A program made the translations under genes and the position numbers. This document shows positions 44,208 to 52,715 of a stretch of DNA of 64,000 nucleotides, piece after piece. The stretch covers positions 62,001-126,000 of the forward strand of contig NZ_FOZE01000002.1 of NCBI RefSeq assembly GCF_900113225.1, given 5' to 3'. The notes under the pieces are model-generated. The model was not told where the DNA came from, did no database searches, and saw only the letters and a program-made list of their open reading frames with translations. Source of the stretch: Mitsuaria sp. PDC51. GTDB taxonomy: Bacteria > Pseudomonadota > Gammaproteobacteria > Burkholderiales > Burkholderiaceae_C. How positions within the stretch are numbered: the first letter of the stretch is position 1; every line of letters starts with the position of its first letter.

Positions 44208-45040
44208 GCCCCGACCTGCTCGAGCAAGGCGGCGAGCGCCTGCGCGCCGCCAGCGGCCCCGGCTACGGCCGCGTGGTGCGGCCCGGCGAACTGGACCTGG
44301 CGCATGGCCGCATCCTGTACCTGGAAGACGTGCACGTCAGCTTCGACGGCTTCCGCGCGATCAACGGCCTGTCGCTGGACATCGCACCCGGCGAGCTGCG
44401 CTGCATCATCGGCCCCAATGGCGCGGGCAAGACCACGATGATGGACATCATCACCGGCAAGACGCGGCCGGACCGCGGCACCGTCTTCTTCGGCGGCACC
44501 ATCGACCTGCTGCGCCACAGCGAGGCCGAGATCGCGCAACTGGGCATCGGTCGCAAGTTCCAGCGGCCGACGGTCTTCGAGGCGCTCAGCGTGTCCGAGA
44601 ACCTGGAGCTCGCGCTGCAGGGATCGCGGGCGCTGCGCGCCTCGCTGTGGGGCGTGCTCAGCGGCGCGCAGAAGGACCGGCTCGCCGAGGTGCTGACGCT
44701 GATCCGCCTGCAGGACCAGATGACGCGCGCCGCCGGGCTGCTGAGCCACGGCCAGAAGCAATGGCTGGAGATCGGCATGCTGCTGGTGCAGGACCCCAAG
44801 CTGCTGCTGCTGGACGAGCCGGTGGCCGGCATGACCGACCAGGAAACCGAGCGCACCGCCGAGCTGATCCTGACGCTGAAGGGGCGGCACAGCCTCATCG
44901 TCGTGGAGCACGACATGGGCTTCGTCGACCGCATCGCGGAGAAGGTGACGGTGCTGGCGGAGGGCTCGGTGCTCGCCGAGGGCACGCTGGCGCAGGTGCA
45001 AGCGGATGAACGCGTGATCGAGGTGTACCTTGGACGTTGA
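44204..45040 (+). CDS. urtD: urea ABC transporter ATP-binding protein UrtD
   Basis: A 278-residue LivG-type ATPase. Walker A is GPNGAGKTT (70-78), the signature is LLSHGQKQWLEIGMLL, Walker B is LLLLDEPVAGM, and the switch histidine is in VVEHDMGFV. The N-terminal 38 residues are an extra leader often seen in UrtD. GGGAGG precedes ATG 44204, which overlaps the urtC stop (ATGA). Confidence 0.96.
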   Translation: MSPDLLEQGGERLRAASGPGYGRVVRPGELDLAHGRILYLEDVHVSFDGFRAINGLSLDIAPGELRCIIGPNGAGKTTMMDIITGKTRPDRGTVFFGGTIDLLRHSEAEIAQLGIGRKFQRPTVFEALSVSENLELALQGSRALRASLWGVLSGAQKDRLAEVLTLIRLQDQMTRAAGLLSHGQKQWLEIGMLLVQDPKLLLLDEPVAGMTDQETERTAELILTLKGRHSLIVVEHDMGFVDRIAEKVTVLAEGSVLAEGTLAQVQADERVIEVYLGR

Positions 45041-45797
45041 GCTTCAAGACCGGACCACGGCGGTGTCCGCCGCCGACGCGGCGCCCGCGCCGATGCTCGA
45101 GGCGCGCGGCCTCCACCAGTACTACGGCGGCTCGCACATCCTGCGCGATGTGTCGGTGAGCGCGACGCCGGGGCGCATCACGGTGCTGCTCGGCCGCAAT
45201 GGCGTGGGCAAGACCAGCCTGCTCAAGAGCTTGATGGGCCTGGTGCCGATCCGTGCCGGCAGCGTGTCGCTGGCGGGCAGGGACATCTCGCACGCCACGC
45301 CCTACCAGCGCGCGCGCGCGGGCATCGGCTACGTGCCGCAGGGGCGGGAGATCTTCGCCCGGCTGACCGTCGAGGAGAACCTGCGCATGGGCCTGGCGAG
45401 CAAGCCTGGCGGCACGCCGGTGCCGGAACACCTGTACGCGCTGTTCCCGGTGCTCAAGCAGATGCTCAAGCGCCGCGGCGGCGACCTGTCGGGCGGTCAG
45501 CAGCAGCAGCTCGCGATCGCGCGGGCGCTGGCGGCGTCGCCGCGGCTGCTGATCCTGGACGAGCCCACCGAGGGCATCCAGCCGAGCATCATCAAGGACA
45601 TCGGGCGGGTGATCCGGCGGCTGGCCGACGAAGGCCTGGACGGCCATCCGGTCGCGATCCTGCTGTGCGAGCAGTACTACGACTTCGCCGCCGAGCTGGC
45701 CGACGAGTTCCTGGTGCTGGAGCGCGGCAGCGTGATCGCGCGCGGGAGCAACGCGGACATGCAGACGCCGGAGATCCGGGGGCTGGTGGCGATCTGA
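45030..45797 (+). CDS. urtE: urea ABC transporter ATP-binding protein UrtE
   Basis: A 255-residue LivF-type ATPase. The UrtE hallmark HQYYGGSHILRDVSV is at about 28-42; Walker A is GRNGVGKTS, the signature is GGDLSGGQQQQLAIARAL, and Walker B is LLILDEPTEGIQPSI. The start is uncertain: a TTG at 45030 with GAGG upstream overlaps urtD by 11 bases, while ATG 45093 (MLEARGLHQYYGG) matches the usual family N-terminus but lacks a ribosome-binding site. Confidence 0.93.
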   Translation: MDVELQDRTTAVSAADAAPAPMLEARGLHQYYGGSHILRDVSVSATPGRITVLLGRNGVGKTSLLKSLMGLVPIRAGSVSLAGRDISHATPYQRARAGIGYVPQGREIFARLTVEENLRMGLASKPGGTPVPEHLYALFPVLKQMLKRRGGDLSGGQQQQLAIARALAASPRLLILDEPTEGIQPSIIKDIGRVIRRLADEGLDGHPVAILLCEQYYDFAAELADEFLVLERGSVIARGSNADMQTPEIRGLVAI

Positions 45798-45806
45798 GCC
45801 GCAATC

Positions 45807-45820
45807 AGCACTCGAGTGCT
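45807..45820. repeat. 14-base perfect palindrome after urtE
   Basis: AGCACTCGAGTGCT lies in the 66-base gap between the convergent urtE and fimbrial tip genes. With no loop and no T run it is a weak terminator at best; it may be a protein-binding site. Confidence 0.35.
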
Positions 45821-45863
45821 CGAGACGATCGCCACGGCGGCGAGATGCGGTGGCCGAGCGGCC

Positions 45864-47162
45864 TCAATTGGTCTGCACGTCGAAGGTCATCGTGAACACG
45901 TCGCTGTACCGGGTGCCCGGGTACTTCACCATCTCCCGCACGCTGTCGCCTCCCGCTTCGACATGCAGGCGCGCCTGCACGCCGTTGACATAACCGACGG
46001 CCGGTCTCAGGCGCCGCACTTTGTCGGGCAACAGTTCCAGGCGCGCGGCGCTATCGCCACTCGCGGTGATGATCCCGGGGATGGTCAGGAACACTCCATA
46101 GGGCACGCGGCTGCCGGCACTGTTGCTCAACAGACAACGGTCGCCCATCGCTGACGCGCAGCTGAGCGTGACCGTGAATGGCGCGCCCACGCTGATCTGG
46201 AACCCCTTGTCGCGTCGCAGCGCGGGCGGCGCTTCGCCGCCCGCCAGCCAAGCCCCCCATCCCGACGGCGGCTCCAGCACCGCGGTCCGGTCCTCCACGG
46301 GCAGCACCAGCTGGAAGTCGTGCTTCACGGTCAACTCGAAATCAATGTCGATCTGGGACTTGGCCGTACTCGCGCTCGTGCCGAAGGAGAAGTCTCCGCC
46401 AGCGCCCACCGTGTAGCGCAGGGACCCCCTATAGACACCGTTCTGCATCCGCAGTGGATCCGGCGCAACAAGTTCGTATCCGATCGACATCCGTGGGGCG
46501 AGCATCGTCAGTTCTCCCGGCGCCAGGTCCCGCGTCGGCTTCTTGGTGCAACCGAGCCGCTGCACGGCGGGCGGCGTGTACCACATGAACATGTAGGCTC
46601 CCTGACCGAGCGAACTGAGCCCGGAGCCGCCGCACGGCGGTGGCGCATAGACCCACGTCCCGGTGTCCCAGAGCTTCGCGTGCTCGGCCTGGGATTGGAT
46701 CACCGTGATGGTGGAGACGTTATAGGTGGTTGAGAACGCGCTGACGCGGAACTTGACCGTCGCTCGCTCGCCGGACGTCTGGTTCTGCACCTCGACCTCC
46801 CTGAACTCGCTGGGCACGCGCAGCTGGACAGCGTCCTCATCCGCGGCATTGGACGCAATGGCGCCATACCGGACAGCGCCGATCGGCAAAAAGATGCTGA
46901 ATTGCCCGTTGGGGCAGTACGCGGGATGGACCGCACAGTAGCCCGACTTCGGCGTGGTGTTGGTGAACTCGGTGCGGGTCGGATCGAAAGCCGTGGGTTT
47001 GAACTCCGCGGTGATGGTCATGTCCGCGGCGTGGGCGCCCAGGCTGAATGTCAGCATCGCACTTGCAGCCAAGGTTCGAGTCGCACGCCAAGCGACATCG
47101 CGATGGCCGAGCGGCGAGAGGCGTCCGCATATCCACGAGGTGAGAGAGGGAAGGAAAGTCAT
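45864..47162 (-). CDS. CS1-type fimbrial tip adhesin / minor pilin (CblD/CooD/CfaE-like)
   Basis: A 432-residue secreted protein, last gene of an alpha-type chaperone-usher operon. A long N-region with a signal segment (RTLAASAMLTFSLGAHA, cleavage near 46) is followed by an adhesin domain with several cysteines (CAVHPAYC, PPPCGGSG, LGCTKKPTRD) and a pilin-like C-terminal domain ending FTMTFDVQTN. Its place after the usher gene matches the CS1 (cooD) and cable pilus (cblD) order. Its start overlaps the usher stop (ATGA). The adhesin receptor is unknown. Confidence 0.82.
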   Translation of the reverse strand: MTFLPSLTSWICGRLSPLGHRDVAWRATRTLAASAMLTFSLGAHAADMTITAEFKPTAFDPTRTEFTNTTPKSGYCAVHPAYCPNGQFSIFLPIGAVRYGAIASNAADEDAVQLRVPSEFREVEVQNQTSGERATVKFRVSAFSTTYNVSTITVIQSQAEHAKLWDTGTWVYAPPPCGGSGLSSLGQGAYMFMWYTPPAVQRLGCTKKPTRDLAPGELTMLAPRMSIGYELVAPDPLRMQNGVYRGSLRYTVGAGGDFSFGTSASTAKSQIDIDFELTVKHDFQLVLPVEDRTAVLEPPSGWGAWLAGGEAPPALRRDKGFQISVGAPFTVTLSCASAMGDRCLLSNSAGSRVPYGVFLTIPGIITASGDSAARLELLPDKVRRLRPAVGYVNGVQARLHVEAGGDSVREMVKYPGTRYSDVFTMTFDVQTN

Positions 47163-49663
47163 CGGGAAGAGCCTTCTGCGGGCAGCGCGGCCACTCTGGG
47201 AGATGGATGGTCCGGGCGGTCGGCGGGGCAGGACAGGTCGCCGAGCATCAGCACGTCCCCTTCCCGATGACCCACTCCCGGGTCGAGCGTGATGTCGCAC
47301 TCCCCCAGCTCGGCATGTCTCACCTTGATCTGGGGATGGTGTTCGCTTACCTCGAGGGCGAACAGCCCGTCGGCCTCGGTGACGGCATGGCCTGCATGAT
47401 TGACGACGCGGCCGCCGCTCAGCGGCTCCCCGTCGTCATCGAGCAGCCGCCCGATCACGGTCACCGTCTTCATGACGCGGATGACCTGATGGTCAACGCC
47501 TCCCTTGTTCAGGTGGTACGACACCACGGATGGCTGGACGACCGCCGAGGGTGCAGCGGTGGCGTCGAAGTCGAACTGGAGCTTGCCTTCGCGATACGCC
47601 GTCACGGGCACGAAGTTCCTTCCCGGCCGCAGCACCACGCTGCCACCATGGATATCGTGCGCACGGATTTCCGCACCGGGCAGATCGGTGTTGACGTCCA
47701 CGATCACGCCGGCCTCCGCCGTGCCCGTCAGTGGCTGGCCCGACATCGCCAAGCCGCCACCGCCGAGAGCCATCGCGCTATAAAGGTTCGCTCCGCCCGT
47801 CCAGCCCCCGTTGAGCGAAGAGCGCTGCATGAAGGCATCGCCGGCGAAGCGCTCGTGCTGCATCTGCGCAATCCCGTTCAAACCGATACCATGACGGTCC
47901 ATGGTGACACCGCCACCGACCTGGTTGAGGAGCGAGTGATTCAGTTGCTGACGAGCGCTGAAGGCGGCATAACGGTCCCGTTCCCCAGTCTGCGCGGACC
48001 TCATGCCTGCGCTGAAGCCGTAACCCCGAACGCCACCGCCGAGCGCCAGGCTCAAACTCAGGTTCACGCCGCGGTCCCGCCGCACTGCGGATAGCCCGGC
48101 GGGTCGATCAAACACCGCGAACCCAACGGAGGCATCGTTGCCGAACAGCTTGCGCTGATGCGTCAGGCTGAGATCGATGCCCGTGCCGGCCCGCACCCCG
48201 CCCCCTTCGTTGTGGACGGCGTGCGCCGACAGGTAGGTTCGCGCATCCCAGCGATGCGCCCACGTGATCGTCCCGTTGCGTTGACGTTGGTGACTGCCGG
48301 GTGATGTCGCGACGCGCGATCGACCGTCGGCGCCAAAACCTACGGACACTGTGCCTTCCCGGTAGAAGAGCAGCACCTGTGCATCGAAGCCCAGACCGAC
48401 CCGTGTTCCATGGGAAGCGCCGAGGTAGATCTTGCTGACTTCACTCGCGGACCAGTCGAGCGACGCGCCTAGCGACCTGCGGCTGCCGACCTGTTGCAAC
48501 GCGGTGCCGACGATCAGGCGAGGGTGCGCCAAGTAGTTGAGCAACATGCCCGTTGCGAGGTCGCCGGTCGCCCTGGAATCGCTGCCGAAGAGGCTCCGCT
48601 GCTGTCCCGCGTATACCGCATAGCGCCATCGCTGCTCAATGTCGCCCCACTCCGAAGGCTTGTAGACCAGTTCATTGCGCGCCGACACGAGTTGACCATC
48701 CTCGACGAGGCGGACTTCCACCTCGTAGATGCCACTCGGCAGATTTCGCGTATTGATCGTCTGCAGTCCGACATCGACCGACTGCGCATAGAGCAGCACG
48801 CCGTCGCGAAAAACCTCCACGACGCCGGGGCGGGTTGGGGTGATGTGCAGCGGCACCATGCTTGGCGTCGATCCGCCGACGCGCAAGGCGTCAGACGAAC
48901 CCGCCATCACGCCCATGATGGTGTCCGACAGGCCGCCCGACAGGCGCGGCATGCGAACCCGGCCCGGTGCATCCGGAGTGAAACCGCCGACTCGCAGGAA
49001 GCGGCCCGCCGTCTCCCGTTGCGCATACAAGCGAGGAACGAGATGCCGTTCGCGCCGGGACTCATCGACGCTTTGCGCCCCGAGCAACGTGCCGACCGCA
49101 GTCCATTGCCCGACACTGCCGATCAGGTCCACGGTGTAACGCGCCGCCAGTTTCGTGTCCGAGCCGCCGGCGATGTTCAGCGCGTTGTGAACGATCAGTC
49201 CCGCGCCGCCCCGCTCAGGAAGGCGGTAGTGCCGCGCCGGCGACGTCCTGTGCTCGGCCGCGGACGTCGCGATCAACAGCGTGGAGGTCTGCAAGTCGTA
49301 ATGGAGCGCAACGACACCGTCGCATTCGAGCGCGCACGGGCCCAGGGGACGGGTTCTGCTCAGCGCCTGCAGCCATCGCGCGAGTTCGCCGCCGGAGACG
49401 GCGCTGCCCTGCTCCATCCACTCGATCAGTTGCACTTCGCCATCCCGGGTGAGCACGCCCATGGCGTCGGACAGGAAGACGCCGTCAATCTCTATCCGCA
49501 TCGCGCGAGGCAGACCGAAGAACTGGTCCTTGAAGTCGGGAGGAAGGTGGGCCACCTGCGCGACCAGCGAGAGATCGCTCGGCTTGGGCGCCGCGTTGAT
49601 GCCGAGGCAAGCCAGCGACATCACGGCGGCGAGCGGGATCGCGAACCGTTCAGCGTGTTTCAT
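47159..49663 (-). CDS. CS1/alpha-type fimbrial outer-membrane usher (CblC/CooC/TcfC-like)
   Basis: An 834-residue outer-membrane usher. A signal peptide (FAIPLAAVMSLACLGINA) is followed by an N-terminal periplasmic domain, a plug/beta-barrel region with PLHITPTRPGVVEVFRDGVL and NTRNLPSGIYEVEVRLVEDG (TcfC hallmarks), and C-terminal domains with GRLLDDDGEPLSGGRVVNHA and DGLFALEVSEHHP. It exports and assembles the pilus subunits. Codon use is less GC-biased than in the flanking urea genes. ATG 49663 starts the signal peptide. Confidence 0.9.
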   Translation of the reverse strand: MKHAERFAIPLAAVMSLACLGINAAPKPSDLSLVAQVAHLPPDFKDQFFGLPRAMRIEIDGVFLSDAMGVLTRDGEVQLIEWMEQGSAVSGGELARWLQALSRTRPLGPCALECDGVVALHYDLQTSTLLIATSAAEHRTSPARHYRLPERGGAGLIVHNALNIAGGSDTKLAARYTVDLIGSVGQWTAVGTLLGAQSVDESRRERHLVPRLYAQRETAGRFLRVGGFTPDAPGRVRMPRLSGGLSDTIMGVMAGSSDALRVGGSTPSMVPLHITPTRPGVVEVFRDGVLLYAQSVDVGLQTINTRNLPSGIYEVEVRLVEDGQLVSARNELVYKPSEWGDIEQRWRYAVYAGQQRSLFGSDSRATGDLATGMLLNYLAHPRLIVGTALQQVGSRRSLGASLDWSASEVSKIYLGASHGTRVGLGFDAQVLLFYREGTVSVGFGADGRSRVATSPGSHQRQRNGTITWAHRWDARTYLSAHAVHNEGGGVRAGTGIDLSLTHQRKLFGNDASVGFAVFDRPAGLSAVRRDRGVNLSLSLALGGGVRGYGFSAGMRSAQTGERDRYAAFSARQQLNHSLLNQVGGGVTMDRHGIGLNGIAQMQHERFAGDAFMQRSSLNGGWTGGANLYSAMALGGGGLAMSGQPLTGTAEAGVIVDVNTDLPGAEIRAHDIHGGSVVLRPGRNFVPVTAYREGKLQFDFDATAAPSAVVQPSVVSYHLNKGGVDHQVIRVMKTVTVIGRLLDDDGEPLSGGRVVNHAGHAVTEADGLFALEVSEHHPQIKVRHAELGECDITLDPGVGHREGDVLMLGDLSCPADRPDHPSPRVAALPAEGSSR

Positions 49664-49713
49664 TGGGGAAAGCGGCAGAAGTGAAAAAGGGGCGCCGCGG
49701 CGCCCCGCCTCGA

Positions 49714-50205
49714 TCAGATCGAGGAATCGAACACCAGGGCGACCTGGCCGTTGTAGACGCCAGGCGCCGGGGTGCCGGTCACCTTGGGCGCCAGGGTCAG
49801 ACTGACCCGTTGCCCGGCTGCCGCCTTGTCCTTGTCGAGGATGACGGCGGCCTGAGCGTTGCCGACGTTCACCGCCTGGTCGTTGACGGTGACATCGATG
49901 CCGATCTTGCTGGAGGCAGCGCCGGTCAGTTCGGCCGCTTTCATCAGATAGGCCTTGATCGGACCGATGGTGCTTTTCATCTCCAGGGTGCGGCTCATCG
50001 TCTGCAGGCTGCCGTTGGTGTAGGCGAAGGTCTGCACCTCCGAGGGGTTCCATCCCGGCGAGGCCGTGACATAGAACGTCGCCGTCGGAATGTCCGCGGC
50101 CACCGAGACCGAGAAGTCCTTGACCTCCGCCAAAGCGGCGCCGGAGGCGGCAGCGAGCGTCGCGGCGGCCAGACCGGCCTTGAAGGTGCGGGAAAGATTG
50201 AGCAT
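49714..50205 (-). CDS. CS1/cable-type major fimbrial subunit (CblA-like)
   Basis: A 163-residue pilin. A signal peptide (LNLSRTFKAGLAAATLAAAS, cleavage near ALA-EVK at 26) precedes a mature subunit starting EVKDFSVSVAADIPTATFYV, which carries the donor strand. The C-terminus GVYNGQVALVFDSSI is typical of CS1-family pilins. There are no cysteines in the mature part, as expected for this family. A good GGAG precedes ATG 50205; it is the most strongly expressed gene type of such operons. Confidence 0.88.
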   Translation of the reverse strand: MLNLSRTFKAGLAAATLAAASGAALAEVKDFSVSVAADIPTATFYVTASPGWNPSEVQTFAYTNGSLQTMSRTLEMKSTIGPIKAYLMKAAELTGAASSKIGIDVTVNDQAVNVGNAQAAVILDKDKAAAGQRVSLTLAPKVTGTPAPGVYNGQVALVFDSSI

Positions 50206-50256
50206 TCGTATCTCCAGATCAAACAGTTGAAAGTGAACAAACACGGGCGGGCGAAC

Positions 50257-51015
50257 TCACCAGAAGTGCATTTCGCGCCGCTCGTCTCCCTCCAAGAGAG
50301 TGAACAGAACCCCATGGCCGGACTGCTTCTCCAGTTCCAGCCGACCACCGGGTCTGACATGCCGCACCGAGGGAGCGGTGCAGTTTTCTTTTGACGCGTC
50401 GCAGACGGTCAGCGCATCCAGCACCACGGTGCTGTTGCCCTCGTTGCGAAGGACGACGCGGTCCTCCCCCTGATCGACGCGGGTGTCGAAACGAGGGGTA
50501 TCGGGGCGGACGATGACGATGCCGCCATAGCCCGTGAGGATGCTCACGCCCGCCGCGAGCGGCGCGCGAATGCGCTCGCGCTCCTCGTCGCCCAGCAGGA
50601 ACTCGTCGCCGGCTTCGGGGAGCACCGGGACGAAGCGGACGCGGTAGTGGCGCTCCTTGTCGCGCGTCCCCCGGAACAGCAGCCGTGTGGACTGAATGCC
50701 GCCGGCCGGCACGATCAGGCGCGCGGGACTTGCGATGAGCCCGACGCCGATGCCCGCGCTCAAGCGCCGTGTATCGACCGGATGCTCCGTGGTTGCGCCT
50801 GCCTCGCCATATTCGATCTCGCTGACGCTGATGCGGACGAAAGCCGTCGTATCGCCGCTGTTCCGCACCTGCTTGAGGAGGGTGCTGCGGGACGGGCCCA
50901 GGTAGTCGAACATTGTTCCGATGCTGATGGACGGCGCAGCCTGCGCAACGGTCGTCAGCACGGCAAACGCCGATGCGATCGCCAGCCGGCGGGAGAGATC
51001 ACGAATGAAGGGCAT
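50257..51015 (-). CDS. CS1-type fimbrial periplasmic chaperone (CblB/CooB/TcfB-like)
   Basis: A 252-residue periplasmic chaperone. A signal peptide (LAIASAFAVLTTVAQA, cleavage near 27) is followed by two Ig-like domains: STLLKQVRNSGDTTAFVRIS, LIVPAGGIQSTRLLFRG (the subunit-binding strand) and VVLRNEGNSTVVLDALTVCD, with a Cys pair in DASKENC. It is the first gene of the operon, in the CS1 order chaperone, major pilin, usher, tip. CGGAG precedes ATG 51015. Confidence 0.87.
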   Translation of the reverse strand: MPFIRDLSRRLAIASAFAVLTTVAQAAPSISIGTMFDYLGPSRSTLLKQVRNSGDTTAFVRISVSEIEYGEAGATTEHPVDTRRLSAGIGVGLIASPARLIVPAGGIQSTRLLFRGTRDKERHYRVRFVPVLPEAGDEFLLGDEERERIRAPLAAGVSILTGYGGIVIVRPDTPRFDTRVDQGEDRVVLRNEGNSTVVLDALTVCDASKENCTAPSVRHVRPGGRLELEKQSGHGVLFTLLEGDERREMHFW

Positions 51016-51640
51016 ATGCGCTCCGGAAGAGTTACCCGTTCGCGAGCCCCTTGCCTTTCCCGCTCAACGGCGGTGTCGGCGATCAGAGAGGGGTGCGACG
51101 ACAGGCACGTCAGTCCCCGGTGCCAGTGATGGGTTCCTCCGCGTCGAGTGCCCGCCTCTGACATTCGTCAAGAGCGTCCCCTTCACCGATCCCCAGCCTT
51201 CCTTGAAACATTCCCGGCACGGCGCAATGCGCAATGGTTCACGCACGCGAGGCATGAGCACGGAATCCGCTCCCGCGGATGGGATTGAGCGCGCGTCCGC
51301 CTCCGGCTTACGCATCGTCCCCGGGGGACGAAGTTTTCGATCAAGTCAATATCGCGCCGAGCGCTTGCTCATGCAGTTCGCCGCGCCGCACGGCGGTGCT
51401 ACCGCAAAGACTGGCTAGCTGCCGCCGAGCCCTCGAAGGGCTGTCGCAGTGACGGTCGCGGTCGCTTGCATAGCCCAGGCGGATGAAATCCGAGGGCGCG
51501 CGGCCGGCGCCTGGGTAAGGCCGACACGTCAGATGTGGAACGTCCTGGCGACGTCGGCAGGGTCGGTCAGGCTGCGCCTTCACAGGGCAGTCCCGACGGC
51601 CCCGCATGAGGGGCGGCGCGCGGCTTGAAGCGACGTCTGC
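51016..51640. other. 625-base intergenic region, no gene recognised
   Basis: Separates the fimbrial operon from the Bug receptor gene (both minus strand). Short frames here (for example 51341-51607 minus) are arginine/proline-rich with no recognisable motif or ribosome-binding site. The fimbrial promoter must lie here, but no clear -35/-10 or sigma-54 element was found. No terminator-like hairpin with a T run is evident. Confidence 0.5.
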
Positions 51641-52618
51641 TCAGTCCGCCTGGATCTTGGCCGAGCCGATCACCTTGCCCCAGCGCTGGAACTCGGCGTC
51701 GCTGTGCGCCTGCAACTGCTGCGGATTCATGTAGTCCGCCGTCGCGCCGAGCTCGGCGGCCTTCTTCTTGAACTCGGGCGTGGCCATGATCTTCTGGATC
51801 TCGGCGGTCAGCTTGTCGACGACCGCCTGCGGCGTCTTCGCCGGCGCGAACACGGCGAACCACGAACCGGCGTCCAGCTGGGGCAGTCCGGCCTGGGTCG
51901 CGGTCGGCACGTCGGGCAGCGAGCTCAGGCGCTCCTTGCCGGTCACGGCCACCGCGCGCAGCTTGCCCGACGCGATGAAGGGCATGAACGGCGGCGGCGT
52001 GCCGAAGGTGAGGTCGACCTGGCCGCCCAGCAGGTCCTGCAGCGCCGGGCCGGTGCCCTTGTAGGGGACGTGGATCATCTGGATGCCGGCCTGCTGTTCC
52101 AGCATCACGCCGGTCACGTGCTGCAGCGACCCATTGCCCGAGGAGGCGAAGGACAGCTTGCCGGGGTTCTTCTTCGCGTGGGCGACCAGCTCGGCCACGG
52201 TCTTCACCGGCACGCCCTCGCGCACGACGATCAACTGCGGCGCGGTCAGCACGTTGGCCACGGGACGCAGGTCCTTCAGGTCCCAGGCGGCCTTCTGGAT
52301 GTGCGGCGTGATCACGTGATAGCCGGAGTACTGCATCAGGATCGTGTAGCCGTCCGGCTCCGCGCGCTTGGTCGCGACGGCCGCGAGCGCGCCGCTCGCA
52401 CCTGAGCGGTTGTCGACGACCACCGTCTGGCCCAGCGCCTTGCCCAGCGGCTCGGCGAGCATGCGCGCGGCGATGTCCGTCGTGCCGCCCGGCGCGGCGC
52501 CGACCAGCATCGTGATCGGCTTGTTGGGATACGGCGCCTGGGCCTGCGCGGCCTGCAAGGGCACCAGCAGCGCGGCGGCGATGGCAACCGCGGTGACGCG
52601 GCGGCGGGTCGGGTTCAT
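51641..52618 (-). CDS. Bug family (TctC-type) tripartite tricarboxylate transporter substrate-binding protein
   Basis: A 325-residue periplasmic receptor. A signal peptide (RRRVTAVAIAAALLVPLQAA, cleavage near AQA at 27) is followed by APYPNKPITMLVGAAPGGTT, VDNRSGASGALAAVATKRAE, IHVPYKGTGPALQDLLGGQ, all Bug hallmarks. Such proteins bind carboxylates and often sit in catabolic clusters away from tctAB. Here it ends the CoA-transferase/lyase operon, so its ligand is probably that pathway's dicarboxylate; the tctBA genes lie 24 kb away. GGAGACA precedes ATG 52618. Confidence 0.92.
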   Translation of the reverse strand: MNPTRRRVTAVAIAAALLVPLQAAQAQAPYPNKPITMLVGAAPGGTTDIAARMLAEPLGKALGQTVVVDNRSGASGALAAVATKRAEPDGYTILMQYSGYHVITPHIQKAAWDLKDLRPVANVLTAPQLIVVREGVPVKTVAELVAHAKKNPGKLSFASSGNGSLQHVTGVMLEQQAGIQMIHVPYKGTGPALQDLLGGQVDLTFGTPPPFMPFIASGKLRAVAVTGKERLSSLPDVPTATQAGLPQLDAGSWFAVFAPAKTPQAVVDKLTAEIQKIMATPEFKKKAAELGATADYMNPQQLQAHSDAEFQRWGKVIGSAKIQAD

Positions 52619-52715
52619 GGCTTGTCTCCAGAAAGGGCCGCTCGTGGCGGCGTTGTCGTTGGGATCGAAAGAAGCTGGGCAACGCGTGGGCGGGCGCCCC
52701 GGGGCCACCGTGCCG

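Noticed and set aside
48494..49684. 396-codon plus-strand open frame
   Set aside because: Antisense to the fimbrial usher; no recognisable domain.
51341..51607. 88-codon minus-strand frame in the gap upstream of the fimbrial operon
   Set aside because: Arg/Pro-rich, no ribosome-binding site, no motif; probably non-coding.
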